Source of the DNA: Kineococcus rhizosphaerae
Lineage (GTDB): Bacteria; Actinomycetota; Actinomycetes; Actinomycetales; Kineococcaceae
Assembly: GCF_003002055.1 (NCBI RefSeq)
Contig: NZ_PVZF01000016.1
Span: 62,001 to 126,000, forward strand
Reading direction: 5' to 3'
DNA: 64,000 nucleotides
In this document: piece after piece, positions 51,729-60,872 of the stretch
How the letters are laid out: each line of letters begins with the position of its first letter
How positions within the stretch are numbered: the first letter of the stretch is position 1
Made by a program: the position numbers and the translations under genes
The notes under the pieces: model-generated
Told to the model about the DNA's origin: nothing
The model's database searches: none
The model's input: the letters and a program-made list of their open reading frames with translations, nothing else

Positions 51729-53207
51729 GTGGACAGCAGCGCAGCGACCGAGCACCTCGACGTCCTCGTCGTCGGAGCGGGCCTGTCCGGCGTCGGTGCC
51801 GCCTGCCAGCTCCGACGGCGCCGCCCGGGGGCGACGTTCGCCGTCCTGGAGGCCCGCGGCACGACGGGCGGCACGTGGGACCTGTTCCGCTACCCGGGCG
51901 TGCGCTCGGACTCGGACATGTACACCCTCGGGTACTCGTTCCGGCCCTGGACCGGCGGCAGGGCCATCGCCGACGGCGCCTCGATCCACGAGTACATCTC
52001 CGACACGGCCCGGGAGTTCGGCGTCGAGGAGCGCATCCGCTACCACCACCGGGTCGTCTCGGCGCGGTTCTCCTCCGCGACGGGGCGCTGGACCGTCCTC
52101 GTCGAACGTCCCGGCCCTGACGGGGGGACCGAGACCGCGACGTTGACGTGCGGGTTCCTGCTGAGCTGCACGGGGTACTACCGCTACGACCGGGGGTACG
52201 CGCCGCAGTTCCCGGGGACCGCGGACTTCACGGCCGCCGGTGGCCGGCTGGTCCACCCGCAGCACTGGCCGACGGACCTGGACGTCAGCGGGAAACGGGT
52301 GGTCGTCGTCGGCAGCGGGGCGACCGCCGTGACCCTCGTCCCGAACCTGGCCCGCGACGCGGCGCACGTGACGATGTTGCAGCGCTCCCCCAGCTGGGTG
52401 CTGGCGCTGTCCTCGCGCGACCACCTCGCCGACCGACTGCGGGGCAGGGTCCCCGGCCGGCTCGCCTACTCCCTCGTCCGGGCCAAGCACGTCGCCGTCG
52501 CCACCGCCTCCTACCAGTTCAGCCGGCGCCGCCCACAGGCCGCGCGACGGTTCCTGCGCGAACGCGTCGCCGCCAGGCTGCCGCAGGGTTTCGACGTCGA
52601 CCGCCACTTCACCCCCCGGTACGACCCGTGGGACCAGCGGGTCTGCTTCGTGCCGGACGGGGACCTGTTCCGCGCCGTGCGCGCCGGGACCGCCTCGGTG
52701 GTCACCGACGGGATCGAGACGTTCACCGCGGCCGGGATCCGGCTCGCCTCCGGAGCAGAACTCCCCGCCGACGTCGTCGTCACCGCCACCGGCCTGGACC
52801 TGCTGTTCCTCGGCGGGATGCGGCTCGAGGTCGACGGGCAGCCCGTCGACCCGGCCGACCGGGTCGTGTACCGGGGGATGATGATCTCGGGTGTCCCGAA
52901 CTTCGCCTTCGCCCTGGGGTACACGAACGCGTCGTGGACCCTGAAGATCGACCTCGTCACCGAGCACGTGTGCCGCCTGCTGGCCCTCATGGAACGGCGG
53001 GGCCACCGCGTCGTCACCCCGGGAGAACCCCGCGACCCGCGGCGGCGCCCGCTCATCGACCTGCAGTCCGGGTACGTGCGGCGCGCGGCCGGGAAACTGC
53101 CGCAGCAGGGCGTCGCCGCCCCCTGGCGGCTGCGGCAGAACTACCCCGCCGACGTGTGGACGCTGCGGCACCGGCGCGTCGACGACCGCGCCCTGAGGTT
53201 CTCGTGA
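51729..53207 (+). CDS. ethA: EthA-like Baeyer-Villiger flavin monooxygenase
   Basis: The 492-residue protein aligns along its whole length in recall with mycobacterial EthA: TEHLDVLVVGAGLSGVGAA (FAD motif), GGTWDLFRYPGVRSDSDMY, the Baeyer-Villiger fingerprint region GGRLVHPQHWP, VVVVGSGATAVTLVP (NADPH motif), and ALGYTNASWTLK. It inserts oxygen into ketones and, in mycobacteria, activates thioamide drugs. GTG at 51729 is chosen because the EthA start lies just before TEHLDV; GTG at 51711 overlaps the operator. It is the first gene of an operon with a hydrolase and an alcohol dehydrogenase, which mycobacterial ethA lacks. Confidence 0.93.
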   Translation: MDSSAATEHLDVLVVGAGLSGVGAACQLRRRRPGATFAVLEARGTTGGTWDLFRYPGVRSDSDMYTLGYSFRPWTGGRAIADGASIHEYISDTAREFGVEERIRYHHRVVSARFSSATGRWTVLVERPGPDGGTETATLTCGFLLSCTGYYRYDRGYAPQFPGTADFTAAGGRLVHPQHWPTDLDVSGKRVVVVGSGATAVTLVPNLARDAAHVTMLQRSPSWVLALSSRDHLADRLRGRVPGRLAYSLVRAKHVAVATASYQFSRRRPQAARRFLRERVAARLPQGFDVDRHFTPRYDPWDQRVCFVPDGDLFRAVRAGTASVVTDGIETFTAAGIRLASGAELPADVVVTATGLDLLFLGGMRLEVDGQPVDPADRVVYRGMMISGVPNFAFALGYTNASWTLKIDLVTEHVCRLLALMERRGHRVVTPGEPRDPRRRPLIDLQSGYVRRAAGKLPQQGVAAPWRLRQNYPADVWTLRHRRVDDRALRFS

Positions 53208-54076
53208 CCCTCGAGCCGCCCCGGGAGCTGCGGCTGGGCAACGGGATGCGCGTCCGGTACCGCGTCCAGGGTTCCGGCGACCCGGTCCTGCTCCTGCACG
53301 GCATCGGGTGCAGCCTGGAGGACTTCGACGAGCAGGTGGACCTCCTCGCCGGCCGGTACCGGTGCTGGTCCGTGGACCTCGCCGGTTTCGGCGGCACCGA
53401 TCCGATGCCCGTTCCCGCGTCCGTCCCGCGGCTCGGGGCGTTCGTCGCCGCGTTCTGCGCGCGGGCCTGGCTGGACGAACCGCTGCACCTGGTCGGGAAC
53501 TCCCTCGGCGGCGCCGTCGCCCTGCAGTTCGCCGTCGACCACCCCGAACTGGTCCGCTCCCTCACCCTGGCCGACCCCGCGGGTTTCGGCCGCGAGGTCA
53601 CCGCGGCCCTGCGCCTGGTCACCGTGCCGTTCCTCGCCCGGCGGTTGCTCACCCCGAGCGAGGACTCCGCCCGCCGGACGCTGCGGGCGGTGTTCCACGA
53701 CCGCGACCTCGTCACGGCCGAGCGCGTCGCCCGGCAGGACGCCCTGGACCGCCGCCCGCACGGCACCCGGGTCATGCACGAGACCGCCCGCGCCCTCGGG
53801 ACCGTCCTCGGGGTGCGCCGGCGCTGGCGCCGCGACCTGCTGCGGGGCGCAGCCCGGAACCCGGTGCCCACCCTCGTGGTGTGGGGCGAGGAGGACCGCA
53901 TCCTGCCCGTCACCCACCTGCCGACGGTGCGCCGTGCGCTGCCCCACGCCCGGACCCGCGTGTTCGCAGCCACGGGGCACATGCCGCAGATCGAGCGGGC
54001 GCAGGAGTTCGCCGCACTGCTCGAGGAGTTCTGGCGGACCACCACGACCGGAACGACCCCCGGAGGACGACCGTGA
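53204..54076 (+). CDS. Alpha/beta hydrolase (esterase) of the ethA operon
   Basis: The 290-residue hydrolase has LLLHGIGCSLEDF, nucleophile GNSLGGAVAL, acid residue in WGEEDRILPV and His in ATGHMPQIERAQEF. Coupled to ethA by GTGA, it is the natural next enzyme: it would cleave the ester or lactone made by the Baeyer-Villiger monooxygenase into an acid and an alcohol. Cytoplasmic; no signal peptide. Confidence 0.9.
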   Translation: MTLEPPRELRLGNGMRVRYRVQGSGDPVLLLHGIGCSLEDFDEQVDLLAGRYRCWSVDLAGFGGTDPMPVPASVPRLGAFVAAFCARAWLDEPLHLVGNSLGGAVALQFAVDHPELVRSLTLADPAGFGREVTAALRLVTVPFLARRLLTPSEDSARRTLRAVFHDRDLVTAERVARQDALDRRPHGTRVMHETARALGTVLGVRRRWRRDLLRGAARNPVPTLVVWGEEDRILPVTHLPTVRRALPHARTRVFAATGHMPQIERAQEFAALLEEFWRTTTTGTTPGGRP

Positions 54077-55131
54077 CCGCACTGCCCAGCACGATGCGCG
54101 CCCAGCGCCTGCACGTCCCCACCCGGACGATGACGGTCGAGGACGTCCCGGTGCCCGAACCGGGCCCCGGGCAGGTCCTCGTCGACGTCGCCTACTGCGG
54201 CATCTGCCACTCCGACCTCGGGCTCCTCGACGGCTCGTTCCACGACCCCCGCGGGCCGGAGACCATCACCCAGGGCCACGAGGCGTCGGGCACGATCGCC
54301 GCGCTCGGGGAGGGCGTGACCGGGTGGGCCGTGGGCGACCGCGTCGTGCCCGCCGCGGGACGTCCGTGCCGTCGCTGCGACCGGTGCCGGCGCGGGGACC
54401 TCGTGCACTGCGACGACGTCCTGCTCATGGCGTTCGCCTACGACGGTGCGTGGGCGGAGTTCACCGTCGCCGAGGCGGGGGGCCTGACCCGCGTGCCCGA
54501 CGGCGTCCCGCTGGAGCAGGCCGCCCTGCTCGCCGACGCCGTCTCGACCCCCTTCGGCGCCGTCGTGCACACCGCCGCCGTGCGTCCCGGGGAAGCCGTC
54601 GGGGTGTGGGGCGTCGGCGGGGTCGGGACCCACCTGGTGCAGCTGGCCCGGCTCGTCGGGGCCGTGCCCGTCGTCGCGGTCGACCTCGACCCCGCCGTGC
54701 GCGAACGCGCCCTCGCCGTCGGCGCGGACGTGGCCCTGGACCCGCAGGACCCGGAACTGCGCGAACGCATCGCCGAGGCCACCGACGGGCACCTGCTCGA
54801 CGTCGCCTTCGACGCCGTCGGTCTGGCCTCCACGTTCGAGCAGGGGCTGGCGATGCTCGCCCCGCGCGGCCGGGTCGTGGGGGTCGGGCTGAGCGGGCAG
54901 GAGATCTCGCTGGGTTCCTCGCTGTCGTTCAACCTGTCGCGCAAGCAGGCCCTGGGGCACCTGGGGTACCAGAACTCCGACATCGGCACACTGGTGAAGC
55001 TGCTGGCCGCCGGCCGGCTGGACCTGTCGCGGTCGGTCAGCGCGGTCGTGGGGCTGGAGGAGGTCGAGGACGGGATCCGGCGGTTGCACGAGCGGCGGGG
55101 GAACCCGGTGCGGGTGCTCGTGCGGCCCTAG
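54073..55131 (+). CDS. Zinc-dependent alcohol dehydrogenase of the ethA operon
   Basis: The 352-residue MDR enzyme has the catalytic-zinc segment YCGICHSDLGLLDG, GHEASG, the structural-zinc cysteines in PCRRCDRCRRGDLVHC, and the cofactor motif GVGGVGTHLV. GTGA overlap with the esterase shows coupling. It can oxidise a secondary alcohol to the ketone used by EthA, or the alcohol released by the esterase. The C terminus contains LEEVEDGIRRLHERRGNPVRVLV, typical of the family. Confidence 0.92.
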   Translation: MTALPSTMRAQRLHVPTRTMTVEDVPVPEPGPGQVLVDVAYCGICHSDLGLLDGSFHDPRGPETITQGHEASGTIAALGEGVTGWAVGDRVVPAAGRPCRRCDRCRRGDLVHCDDVLLMAFAYDGAWAEFTVAEAGGLTRVPDGVPLEQAALLADAVSTPFGAVVHTAAVRPGEAVGVWGVGGVGTHLVQLARLVGAVPVVAVDLDPAVRERALAVGADVALDPQDPELRERIAEATDGHLLDVAFDAVGLASTFEQGLAMLAPRGRVVGVGLSGQEISLGSSLSFNLSRKQALGHLGYQNSDIGTLVKLLAAGRLDLSRSVSAVVGLEEVEDGIRRLHERRGNPVRVLVRP

Positions 55132-55139
55132 CGGTCCGC

Positions 55140-55463
55140 TCGGGGGGTCCTCGGGCACGCAGCGGGCTGCCAGGTGGAGCGGACCGGTCGACGGATTCGA
55201 CCGCGCTCTTCGACCCGCTCCTGAACGGCCGGGTCGCCGTCGTCGCCGGTCATGGACCAGCCGTACCGCAGGACCCGGCGGGTCGCGATCCCGAACGCCG
55301 GCTCGATCGGGTTCACCCACGAGGCGCGCCCGGGCACGGACAACACCTCGATGCCCGGACGCCCAGGACGCCGGTCCGTCGTGGCTCGACCGGTGTGCGC
55401 CGGCCCGTCGTCCACCCGCGGCCACAGCCCGTCTGGCACCAGCTCCACGCCTCGTCCCGGCAC
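55140..55463 (-). pseudogene. Remnant of IS630-type transposase (DDE C-terminal part)
   Basis: The minus strand encodes a fragment with VDDGPAHTGRA, resembling the D-N-x-x-x-H motif, and IEVLSVPGRASWVNPIEPAFG, which closely follows the IS630/DDE_3 signature around the last catalytic Glu (ASWLNxIE-x-x-F), then TRRVLRYGW. The N-terminal catalytic domain and terminal repeats are not found, so it is a decayed copy. The stretch 55132-55559 between the ethA operon and the ROK gene holds nothing else and marks a change in gene content. Confidence 0.65.
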
Positions 55464-55559
55464 CAGTCGTGTCTCGTCACGGAGGTGGTCGAGTCCGAGG
55501 GTGGCCCCACGACTGTCCTCGTCGATCCGAGCCCGCTCCCGACCGGCGCTCGAGCCCCT

Positions 55560-56486
55560 TCAGGCCTCTGGAGGACCGCCCAGCAACGCAGCACCGATCG
55601 CGCCGCCGAAATCACCCAGTCCGGTGGCTCTCACCCGCGGTACGGGCGCAGACGTGGTGAGCGCCAGCCTCACCTCCAACGCTGTTCTGAAGTGCGGCAG
55701 GTAGGCGGCGGCGCTGCCTGCCAGCACCACGACCTCAGGACGGTGCTGGGTCGACAACTCGATGAGGCCGTCGGCGAGGCGTTGCCCGAACCGGTCGAAG
55801 ACTTCGATGGCGTCTCGATCGCCGGCCTCAGCTGTGGACGCCAGATCGTCGAGGTCGCCGCTACCGCGCACGGCCGAGGCTGCTCGTTGCAGCGCTGACC
55901 GTGAGGCGGTCTGCTCCAGACAGGTGAGGCGACCGCAGTAGCACGGTGCTCGTTCCCCGGGAACGGTGACGTGCCCCCCTTCAGGGTGCAGCCCGTCCCC
56001 ACCCCGGAACAAGACGCCCTCTCGCACGACGGCGACCCCGACTCCGGTCCCCAACGTCACGATGAGCATCGACCTGCTCCCCCGGCCGGCGCCGACGCGG
56101 AACTCCGCGACCGCGGCGGTGGCGGCGTCGTTCTCCACCACGACCGGGGTGGCGAACCGCGCCCTCAACGCGCCGACGACGTCGAGGCCGGTCAGGGCGG
56201 GCAAGGAGTCGGGGTTTCGGATGACGCCGGCGGCATCGATGGGACCGCTGGCTCCGATGCCGATCCCCGAGAGGTCGTCGATGACGCAGCCGGCCTCTCG
56301 CAGGACAGCGTCGACCGCACCCTCCAGGACGGAGATCGCGGTGGAGGGGTCCACGGGTGTGCTGGTGATCTGGGAGGCGAGGACCTCTCCGCCGAGCACC
56401 ACGACGGTGCGGGTCGCGGTACCGCCGAGGTCGACGCCGACCACCGGTCGGACCGTTCTCGTCGGGTCGTCCACCGGTGTACTCAC
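55560..56486 (-). CDS. ROK-family sugar kinase
   Basis: The 308-residue protein has the ATP-binding DLGGTATR near residue 20, GIGIGASGPID, the VENDA acidic motif with the catalytic Asp, LGTGVGVAVV, and the zinc motif CYCGRLTCLEQ (C-x-C-G-x-x-x-C). It is an enzyme-type ROK protein, without a helix-turn-helix, and phosphorylates a hexose, amino sugar or derivative. It is the last gene of the leftward operon; its GTG overlaps the SIS stop. The kinase would act before or after the SIS protein on a sugar phosphate. Confidence 0.92.
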   Translation of the reverse strand: MSTPVDDPTRTVRPVVGVDLGGTATRTVVVLGGEVLASQITSTPVDPSTAISVLEGAVDAVLREAGCVIDDLSGIGIGASGPIDAAGVIRNPDSLPALTGLDVVGALRARFATPVVVENDAATAAVAEFRVGAGRGSRSMLIVTLGTGVGVAVVREGVLFRGGDGLHPEGGHVTVPGERAPCYCGRLTCLEQTASRSALQRAASAVRGSGDLDDLASTAEAGDRDAIEVFDRFGQRLADGLIELSTQHRPEVVVLAGSAAAYLPHFRTALEVRLALTTSAPVPRVRATGLGDFGGAIGAALLGGPPEA

Positions 56487-57520
56487 AGCGCGGTGGTGAT
56501 CTTGCTGCCGAAGGCGAACGCGCCGGGAACGGTGTCGTTCGCGCGGGCGAGGTCGACGGCCAGCAGCTGGGCGGCGACGGCCCCGGTCATGAGGCCCTCC
56601 AGCTCCGTGGTGGCCGGCGCGGGGACGGTGGTGGCGCCGGGCAGGTCCACATCCCCCACCAGGACGACGTCCGCGCCGGTGGCGAGGACGTCGCGCGCCA
56701 GCTGTTCAGTCTGCGGATCGACCGTCGTGGCCGTGGCCCCGTACACGAAGAGGGTGAGGCCGGGACCAGCGAGCTCGAAGGGCCCGTGACGGAACTGCCC
56801 GCCGACGTAGCCCTCGATGGCGAGCTTGGCGGACTCCTTGGTGATGAGGCCGGCGAACTGCGACGTCGCAGCCGCGGCCCCCTTGCCCACCGCGGCCAGG
56901 CGGGGACGATCGTGGGCCAGGGCCGCGGCGGCGATCTCCTGGACAGCGGAAGACTGCAGTTGCCGGGCGACGACGTCGGCGATCCGGTGCGCGTCGGCGG
57001 CGATGGCCGCCTGATCGCCCCCGGTAGCCGCGGCGACGACCTGCGCCTGGGCGAGGAGGCTGTTCAGGTAGCTCTTGGTACTGACCGTCGCCTCGGGACC
57101 GCAGCGCAGCGGAACGACGACGTCAGCCCCGTCGGCCAGCGGGCTCGCCTCGTCGGCGGTGATTCCGATGACCGCACCCGGGCGGGCCGCTCCACGGCCG
57201 AACCGGTGCAGGAGTTCCACCACCTCCCCGCTCGCCCCGGACTGGGAGGTGATGACCAGCAGGGTGTCGGGCGTCAGGAGTTCGGGAACGTCCAGCAGCT
57301 GTCCGGTGTCCACCGTCCACGCCGCCCGGCCGGCTGCGGCCAGAGCGCGCCAGCTGGGCAGGGAGACGAAGTGCGAGCTGCCCATGCCGGTGAAGACGGT
57401 GCGTCCCCACGATCGACCGGCGACGCCTCCCAGGCCAGTGGGGACCGGGGCGGTGGCGAGGGTCCGCAGGGCGTCGGGCTGGGCGAGCATGTCCTGCTCG
57501 AAAGGGGTGGTGGTGATCAC
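56483..57520 (-). CDS. SIS-domain sugar-phosphate isomerase/deglycase
   Basis: The 345-residue protein has two SIS domains, as in GlmS C-terminal halves, AgaS and FrlB. The first has FTGMGSSHFVSLP and TSQSGASGEVVELL; the second has VGKGAAAATSQFAGL and KLAIEGYVGGQFRHGPFEL, the loop with the catalytic-type Glu/His. It would isomerise or deaminate an amino-sugar phosphate or deglycate a fructosamine phosphate. It overlaps the GMC gene (ATGA) and the kinase (GTGA). Confidence 0.9.
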   Translation of the reverse strand: MITTTPFEQDMLAQPDALRTLATAPVPTGLGGVAGRSWGRTVFTGMGSSHFVSLPSWRALAAAGRAAWTVDTGQLLDVPELLTPDTLLVITSQSGASGEVVELLHRFGRGAARPGAVIGITADEASPLADGADVVVPLRCGPEATVSTKSYLNSLLAQAQVVAAATGGDQAAIAADAHRIADVVARQLQSSAVQEIAAAALAHDRPRLAAVGKGAAAATSQFAGLITKESAKLAIEGYVGGQFRHGPFELAGPGLTLFVYGATATTVDPQTEQLARDVLATGADVVLVGDVDLPGATTVPAPATTELEGLMTGAVAAQLLAVDLARANDTVPGAFAFGSKITTAL

Positions 57521-59178
57521 GGGCGTGCCTTCGTTCCGGTGGTGGTGACGAGTGCGGCGGGTGCATCGGGTGCGTGGTGCGCGACGGGCAGGGCCGTCGT
57601 CACCTCGTCAGGCCCGAGCCCCAGCAGGGTCAGGGCGATCTTCGCCCCGATCATGGCCGTGGGCAGGTTGATGTTGCCGCGGGTGATGGCCGGCATGATC
57701 GAGGCGTCGGCGACGTGGAGACCCTCGATGCCGTGCACGGCGCCGCGGGCGTCGACGACGGCCTCGGGGTCGCTCGCCGGGCCCATGGCGCAACTGCCCG
57801 CGGGGTGGCAGTAGTTGACGATCTGCTCCAGCGGATCGTGCTCTGCCGTCGCCGGCTCCCCCAGGACGGCTGCGAGTTCGGGGACCCGTGCCATCGAGCG
57901 CAGGAGGTCCAGCGCTTCGCTGAGCACCTGCCGGTCGTAGCCGTCGGGGTCGGTGCCGTAGCGGTGGTCGATGACGGGGCGGCTGACGTCGAGGTCGGGC
58001 GCGAGGGTGACGGTTCCTTCGGAGCGGGCACGCATGGCGCCGCCGTAGAGGGTGATGGGCGGCAGCCCGGGGTGGCCGCTGTTGGCGCCGGCGACCATGA
58101 AGACGTGCAGGTCGTAGGGGCCCTCGTCGCAGAGCGAGGAGCGCTTGCGTCCCACGGTCTGCTCATCGGGGTTCCAGCCCAGGCGGGAGAGGTCCTCCAC
58201 CAACCCGGCCCGGCCGTGGAAGTCGAGCTGGACGCAGGAGTGGTCCAGCAGGTGCTTGCCGACCCCGCGGCGATCCACCGCCACCGGCACCCCCAGGGCG
58301 CTGAGCTCGTCGGCGGCACCGATCCCCGAGCGCAGCAGCAGCGCCGGGGAGTGGTAGGCACCGGCGGCCACGACGACGCGCTCGGCCCTGACCAGACGCG
58401 CCTCGCCGTCTCGCGAGACCCAGGCCCCCACCGCGCGGCCCTCGCGGATCTCCAGTCGCTGGACGGGGGTGTCCCCGCAGACGGTGAGGTTCGGGCGGTC
58501 CCGGACGGCGTCGAGGAAGGCGAACGCGGCGTTGTAGCGCTGACCGTCGACCACGTTGACCGGCATCGGGCCGATGCCCTCACCGGCGGCGATGTCGTCG
58601 AGGTCGTCGGCGAAGGGCAGCCCGACCGCCTGACCGGCCCGGACGAAGGCGCGCTGGGGTTCGGTGAGTTCGTCGGTGGTGTAGCGCCGCACCCGGAACC
58701 GCCCCCGGACCCACTCCAGCAGGGGCAGGACCGAGGCGGCGTCCCAGCCGGGGTTCCCACGCGCGGCCCACTCGTCGTAGTCAGCGGCCGCGCCGAGTGA
58801 GGCCGTGCACCCGTTGTGGGAGGAGCAGCCCCCCAGGACCCGGGCGCGCGGCAGGTCCAGCACCCCGTCGCCCACCGTCGTCGCGGTGCTCAGGCCGTAG
58901 TCGTGGGAGAGGGGGATGGAGCGGGCGTCGAGGACGTCCGCGGGCCAGCGGCCCTCATCGGCGGCGCCGTAGTCGGGGCCGGCTTCGAGGAGCAGGACCG
59001 TCTCGTCGCTGAGGGCGGCGGTCACCGCGGTGAAGACCGCTCCCCCGGTGCCGCCGCCGATGACCAGGGTGTGGACGGCCTCAGGCAGGGGCGGCGGTGC
59101 CGGCGCGTCGTGCGTTCGGCGCTGGGGGGTGTGCGCCGGTGCCGTGGCCGGTGACGTGTACGGCGTCTCGTGGCTCAT
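57517..59178 (-). CDS. GMC-family FAD oxidoreductase
   Basis: The 553-residue protein has the FAD motif VIGGGTGGAVFTA preceded by a 35-residue Pro/Ala-rich tail, LLLEAGPDYG, LGGCSSHNGCT (GMC signature 1 region), and the C-terminal block NYCHPAGSCAMG with the catalytic His, then GLHVADASIMPAITRGNINLPTAMIG. It oxidises an alcohol group of a sugar, polyol or amino-alcohol. It lies between the APC permease and the SIS gene. No signal peptide is seen. Confidence 0.92.
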   Translation of the reverse strand: MSHETPYTSPATAPAHTPQRRTHDAPAPPPLPEAVHTLVIGGGTGGAVFTAVTAALSDETVLLLEAGPDYGAADEGRWPADVLDARSIPLSHDYGLSTATTVGDGVLDLPRARVLGGCSSHNGCTASLGAAADYDEWAARGNPGWDAASVLPLLEWVRGRFRVRRYTTDELTEPQRAFVRAGQAVGLPFADDLDDIAAGEGIGPMPVNVVDGQRYNAAFAFLDAVRDRPNLTVCGDTPVQRLEIREGRAVGAWVSRDGEARLVRAERVVVAAGAYHSPALLLRSGIGAADELSALGVPVAVDRRGVGKHLLDHSCVQLDFHGRAGLVEDLSRLGWNPDEQTVGRKRSSLCDEGPYDLHVFMVAGANSGHPGLPPITLYGGAMRARSEGTVTLAPDLDVSRPVIDHRYGTDPDGYDRQVLSEALDLLRSMARVPELAAVLGEPATAEHDPLEQIVNYCHPAGSCAMGPASDPEAVVDARGAVHGIEGLHVADASIMPAITRGNINLPTAMIGAKIALTLLGLGPDEVTTALPVAHHAPDAPAALVTTTGTKARP

Positions 59179-59257
59179 GCCTGATCCGTTCCTGGAGAGC
59201 TTCTGGGGTACTGGGGGACTGAGGATGGGTCATCAGCTGCACTGGTGCGAGGCGGGG

Positions 59258-60718
59258 TCAGTCGACGTCCGGGAGTTCACCGGCGTGCTCCATCCAGCCC
59301 CGGCGACCGGGCCGCAGGTTCCTGCCGATCAGCACCGCGACCCCGCTCAGCAGGTAGGAGGCCGCGATGAACGGTGCGAGCAGCACGGGGAAGTCCGGGA
59401 GCGGGACGATGCTGTTGTAGCCGATGAGGAGCAGCGCGGCCGTGGAGATGACCGGGGCCACGACGTGCGCCCCGATGCTGAACTCGGAGGGGAAGCGGCT
59501 GCGGAAGAAGCGGAACGCCGCCACGTTCATGAGGATGAAGATGGGGATGTAGACGAAGGTTCCGGTGGCGCCCAGCAGGTTGAAGAGGTTGTAGGGGCCC
59601 AGAGCCAGGCCGAGCACGAGGCACACGGTGACCGCGGCCACCGACTGCAGGACCACCGCCGTCACCGGGGTCCGCAGCGTGGAGTGCACCCGGGTCAGGG
59701 CATGGGGCAGGGCACCGGTCCGGGCGATCCCGTAGAGGGTGCGGGTGGAACTCGTCGTGCACGCGATGCACACCCCCAGGCCGGAGTTCACCAGGGCGAC
59801 CAGGACGACGAGGGAGGCGCCGTTCCAGAGGCGGTCGGCCAGGACGAAGGCCGGGGCGGTGGGCGATGCAGCCAGAGCAGGCAGGTCATCGGTCCCCCAG
59901 CCGATCTGCAGACCCCACGCGGTGACGACGTAGAAGATCCCGATGAACACGAGGGAACCGGTGATCGCGCGGGGGATGATGCGTCGGGGATCGCGGGACT
60001 CCTCCCCCACGGCGGCGGCTCCTTCGAAACCGGTGAAGGCGAAGATCGAGAGGACGACGGCGAGGAAGAAACCCGAGGAGTTGGAGATGTTCGCCGGGTT
60101 GAAGCCGGAGAGGTTCACTCCCCCAGGACCGGGTGAGACCAGGCCGGTGAGGGCGAGACCCAACCCCACCGCCATCTCGAAGACGGTCATGACGACGAGG
60201 AACTTCACCGAGATGGCGATGCCGCGGAAGGCGCACGCGAAGCAGATCGCGAGGATGACCACGGAGTAGACCCACCACGGGACGCCGATCCCGTAGGCCG
60301 AGGACAGTTCGTCCTCCAGGACGGCCCCGGTGAAGGCGGCGAGTGCGGCGGGGACGATGCAGACCGAGACGCCGTACAGCCAGCCGGTGAGGAACCCCGC
60401 CCGCGGGCCGATGCCGGCGGAGACGTAGGTGTAGAGCCCACCCGCGGAGGGCAGGTGCCGGGCCAGGCCCACCATCGGAGCCGCGAGCAGCAGGCAGACC
60501 AGGAAGGCGGCGAGGTAGGTCAAGGGGGCCGAACCGCCGGCCTGGGTGGTGGTGAAGGCGATCGTGTAGAAGATGCCGAGCGTGGGGGAGATCTGCGCGA
60601 CGGACTGCATGAGGGCACCGCCCAGCCCGATCGTCCCCGCGCGCAGTCCGTCCTCAGGTGACGCGGGCGACGTGGTGGCGTCGGTGGTCACCGACTGCTG
60701 AGCACCGCGATTGTCCAT
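59258..60718 (-). CDS. APC-superfamily amino acid/amine permease
   Basis: The 486-residue transporter has about 12 hydrophobic segments, GLGGALMQSVAQISPTLGIFYTIAF at the first helix, and the conserved FTGFEGAAAVGEESRDPRRIIPRAI region. It takes up an amino acid, amine or amino-acid conjugate. It is the first gene of the operon; ATG at 60718 has GGAGG upstream. A perfect inverted repeat lies at 60774-60796 over the probable -35. Combined with SIS and kinase genes this is the transporter type of fructoselysine (Frl) systems. Confidence 0.92.
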   Translation of the reverse strand: MDNRGAQQSVTTDATTSPASPEDGLRAGTIGLGGALMQSVAQISPTLGIFYTIAFTTTQAGGSAPLTYLAAFLVCLLLAAPMVGLARHLPSAGGLYTYVSAGIGPRAGFLTGWLYGVSVCIVPAALAAFTGAVLEDELSSAYGIGVPWWVYSVVILAICFACAFRGIAISVKFLVVMTVFEMAVGLGLALTGLVSPGPGGVNLSGFNPANISNSSGFFLAVVLSIFAFTGFEGAAAVGEESRDPRRIIPRAITGSLVFIGIFYVVTAWGLQIGWGTDDLPALAASPTAPAFVLADRLWNGASLVVLVALVNSGLGVCIACTTSSTRTLYGIARTGALPHALTRVHSTLRTPVTAVVLQSVAAVTVCLVLGLALGPYNLFNLLGATGTFVYIPIFILMNVAAFRFFRSRFPSEFSIGAHVVAPVISTAALLLIGYNSIVPLPDFPVLLAPFIAASYLLSGVAVLIGRNLRPGRRGWMEHAGELPDVD

Positions 60719-60773
60719 GGAGACCTCCAGCTAGGGGCGTCGTTGCTGGCCCACGGTAGCCCCACGAAGTCCA

Positions 60774-60796
60774 TATGAACAAGCACAATGTTCATA
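60774..60796 (-). promoter_or_regulatory. Operator and promoter of the permease operon
   Basis: TATGAAC (60774-60780), 9 bases, GTTCATA (60790-60796) is a perfect inverted repeat upstream of the permease gene. On the minus strand TTGTTC within it and TACCGT about 18 bases downstream form a plausible -35/-10 pair, so a bound regulator would block transcription. Confidence 0.7.
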
Positions 60797-60872
60797 CGCA
60801 CTTCGCTAGTTCGGTCACTCCTGCGCGACCGGCACCGACGGGCAGCACCGATCGGCAGCACCGATGCACAGC

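Noticed and set aside
55140-55463. Intact insertion sequence
   Set aside because: Only the C-terminal part of a transposase is readable and no terminal inverted repeats were found, so it is listed as a remnant.
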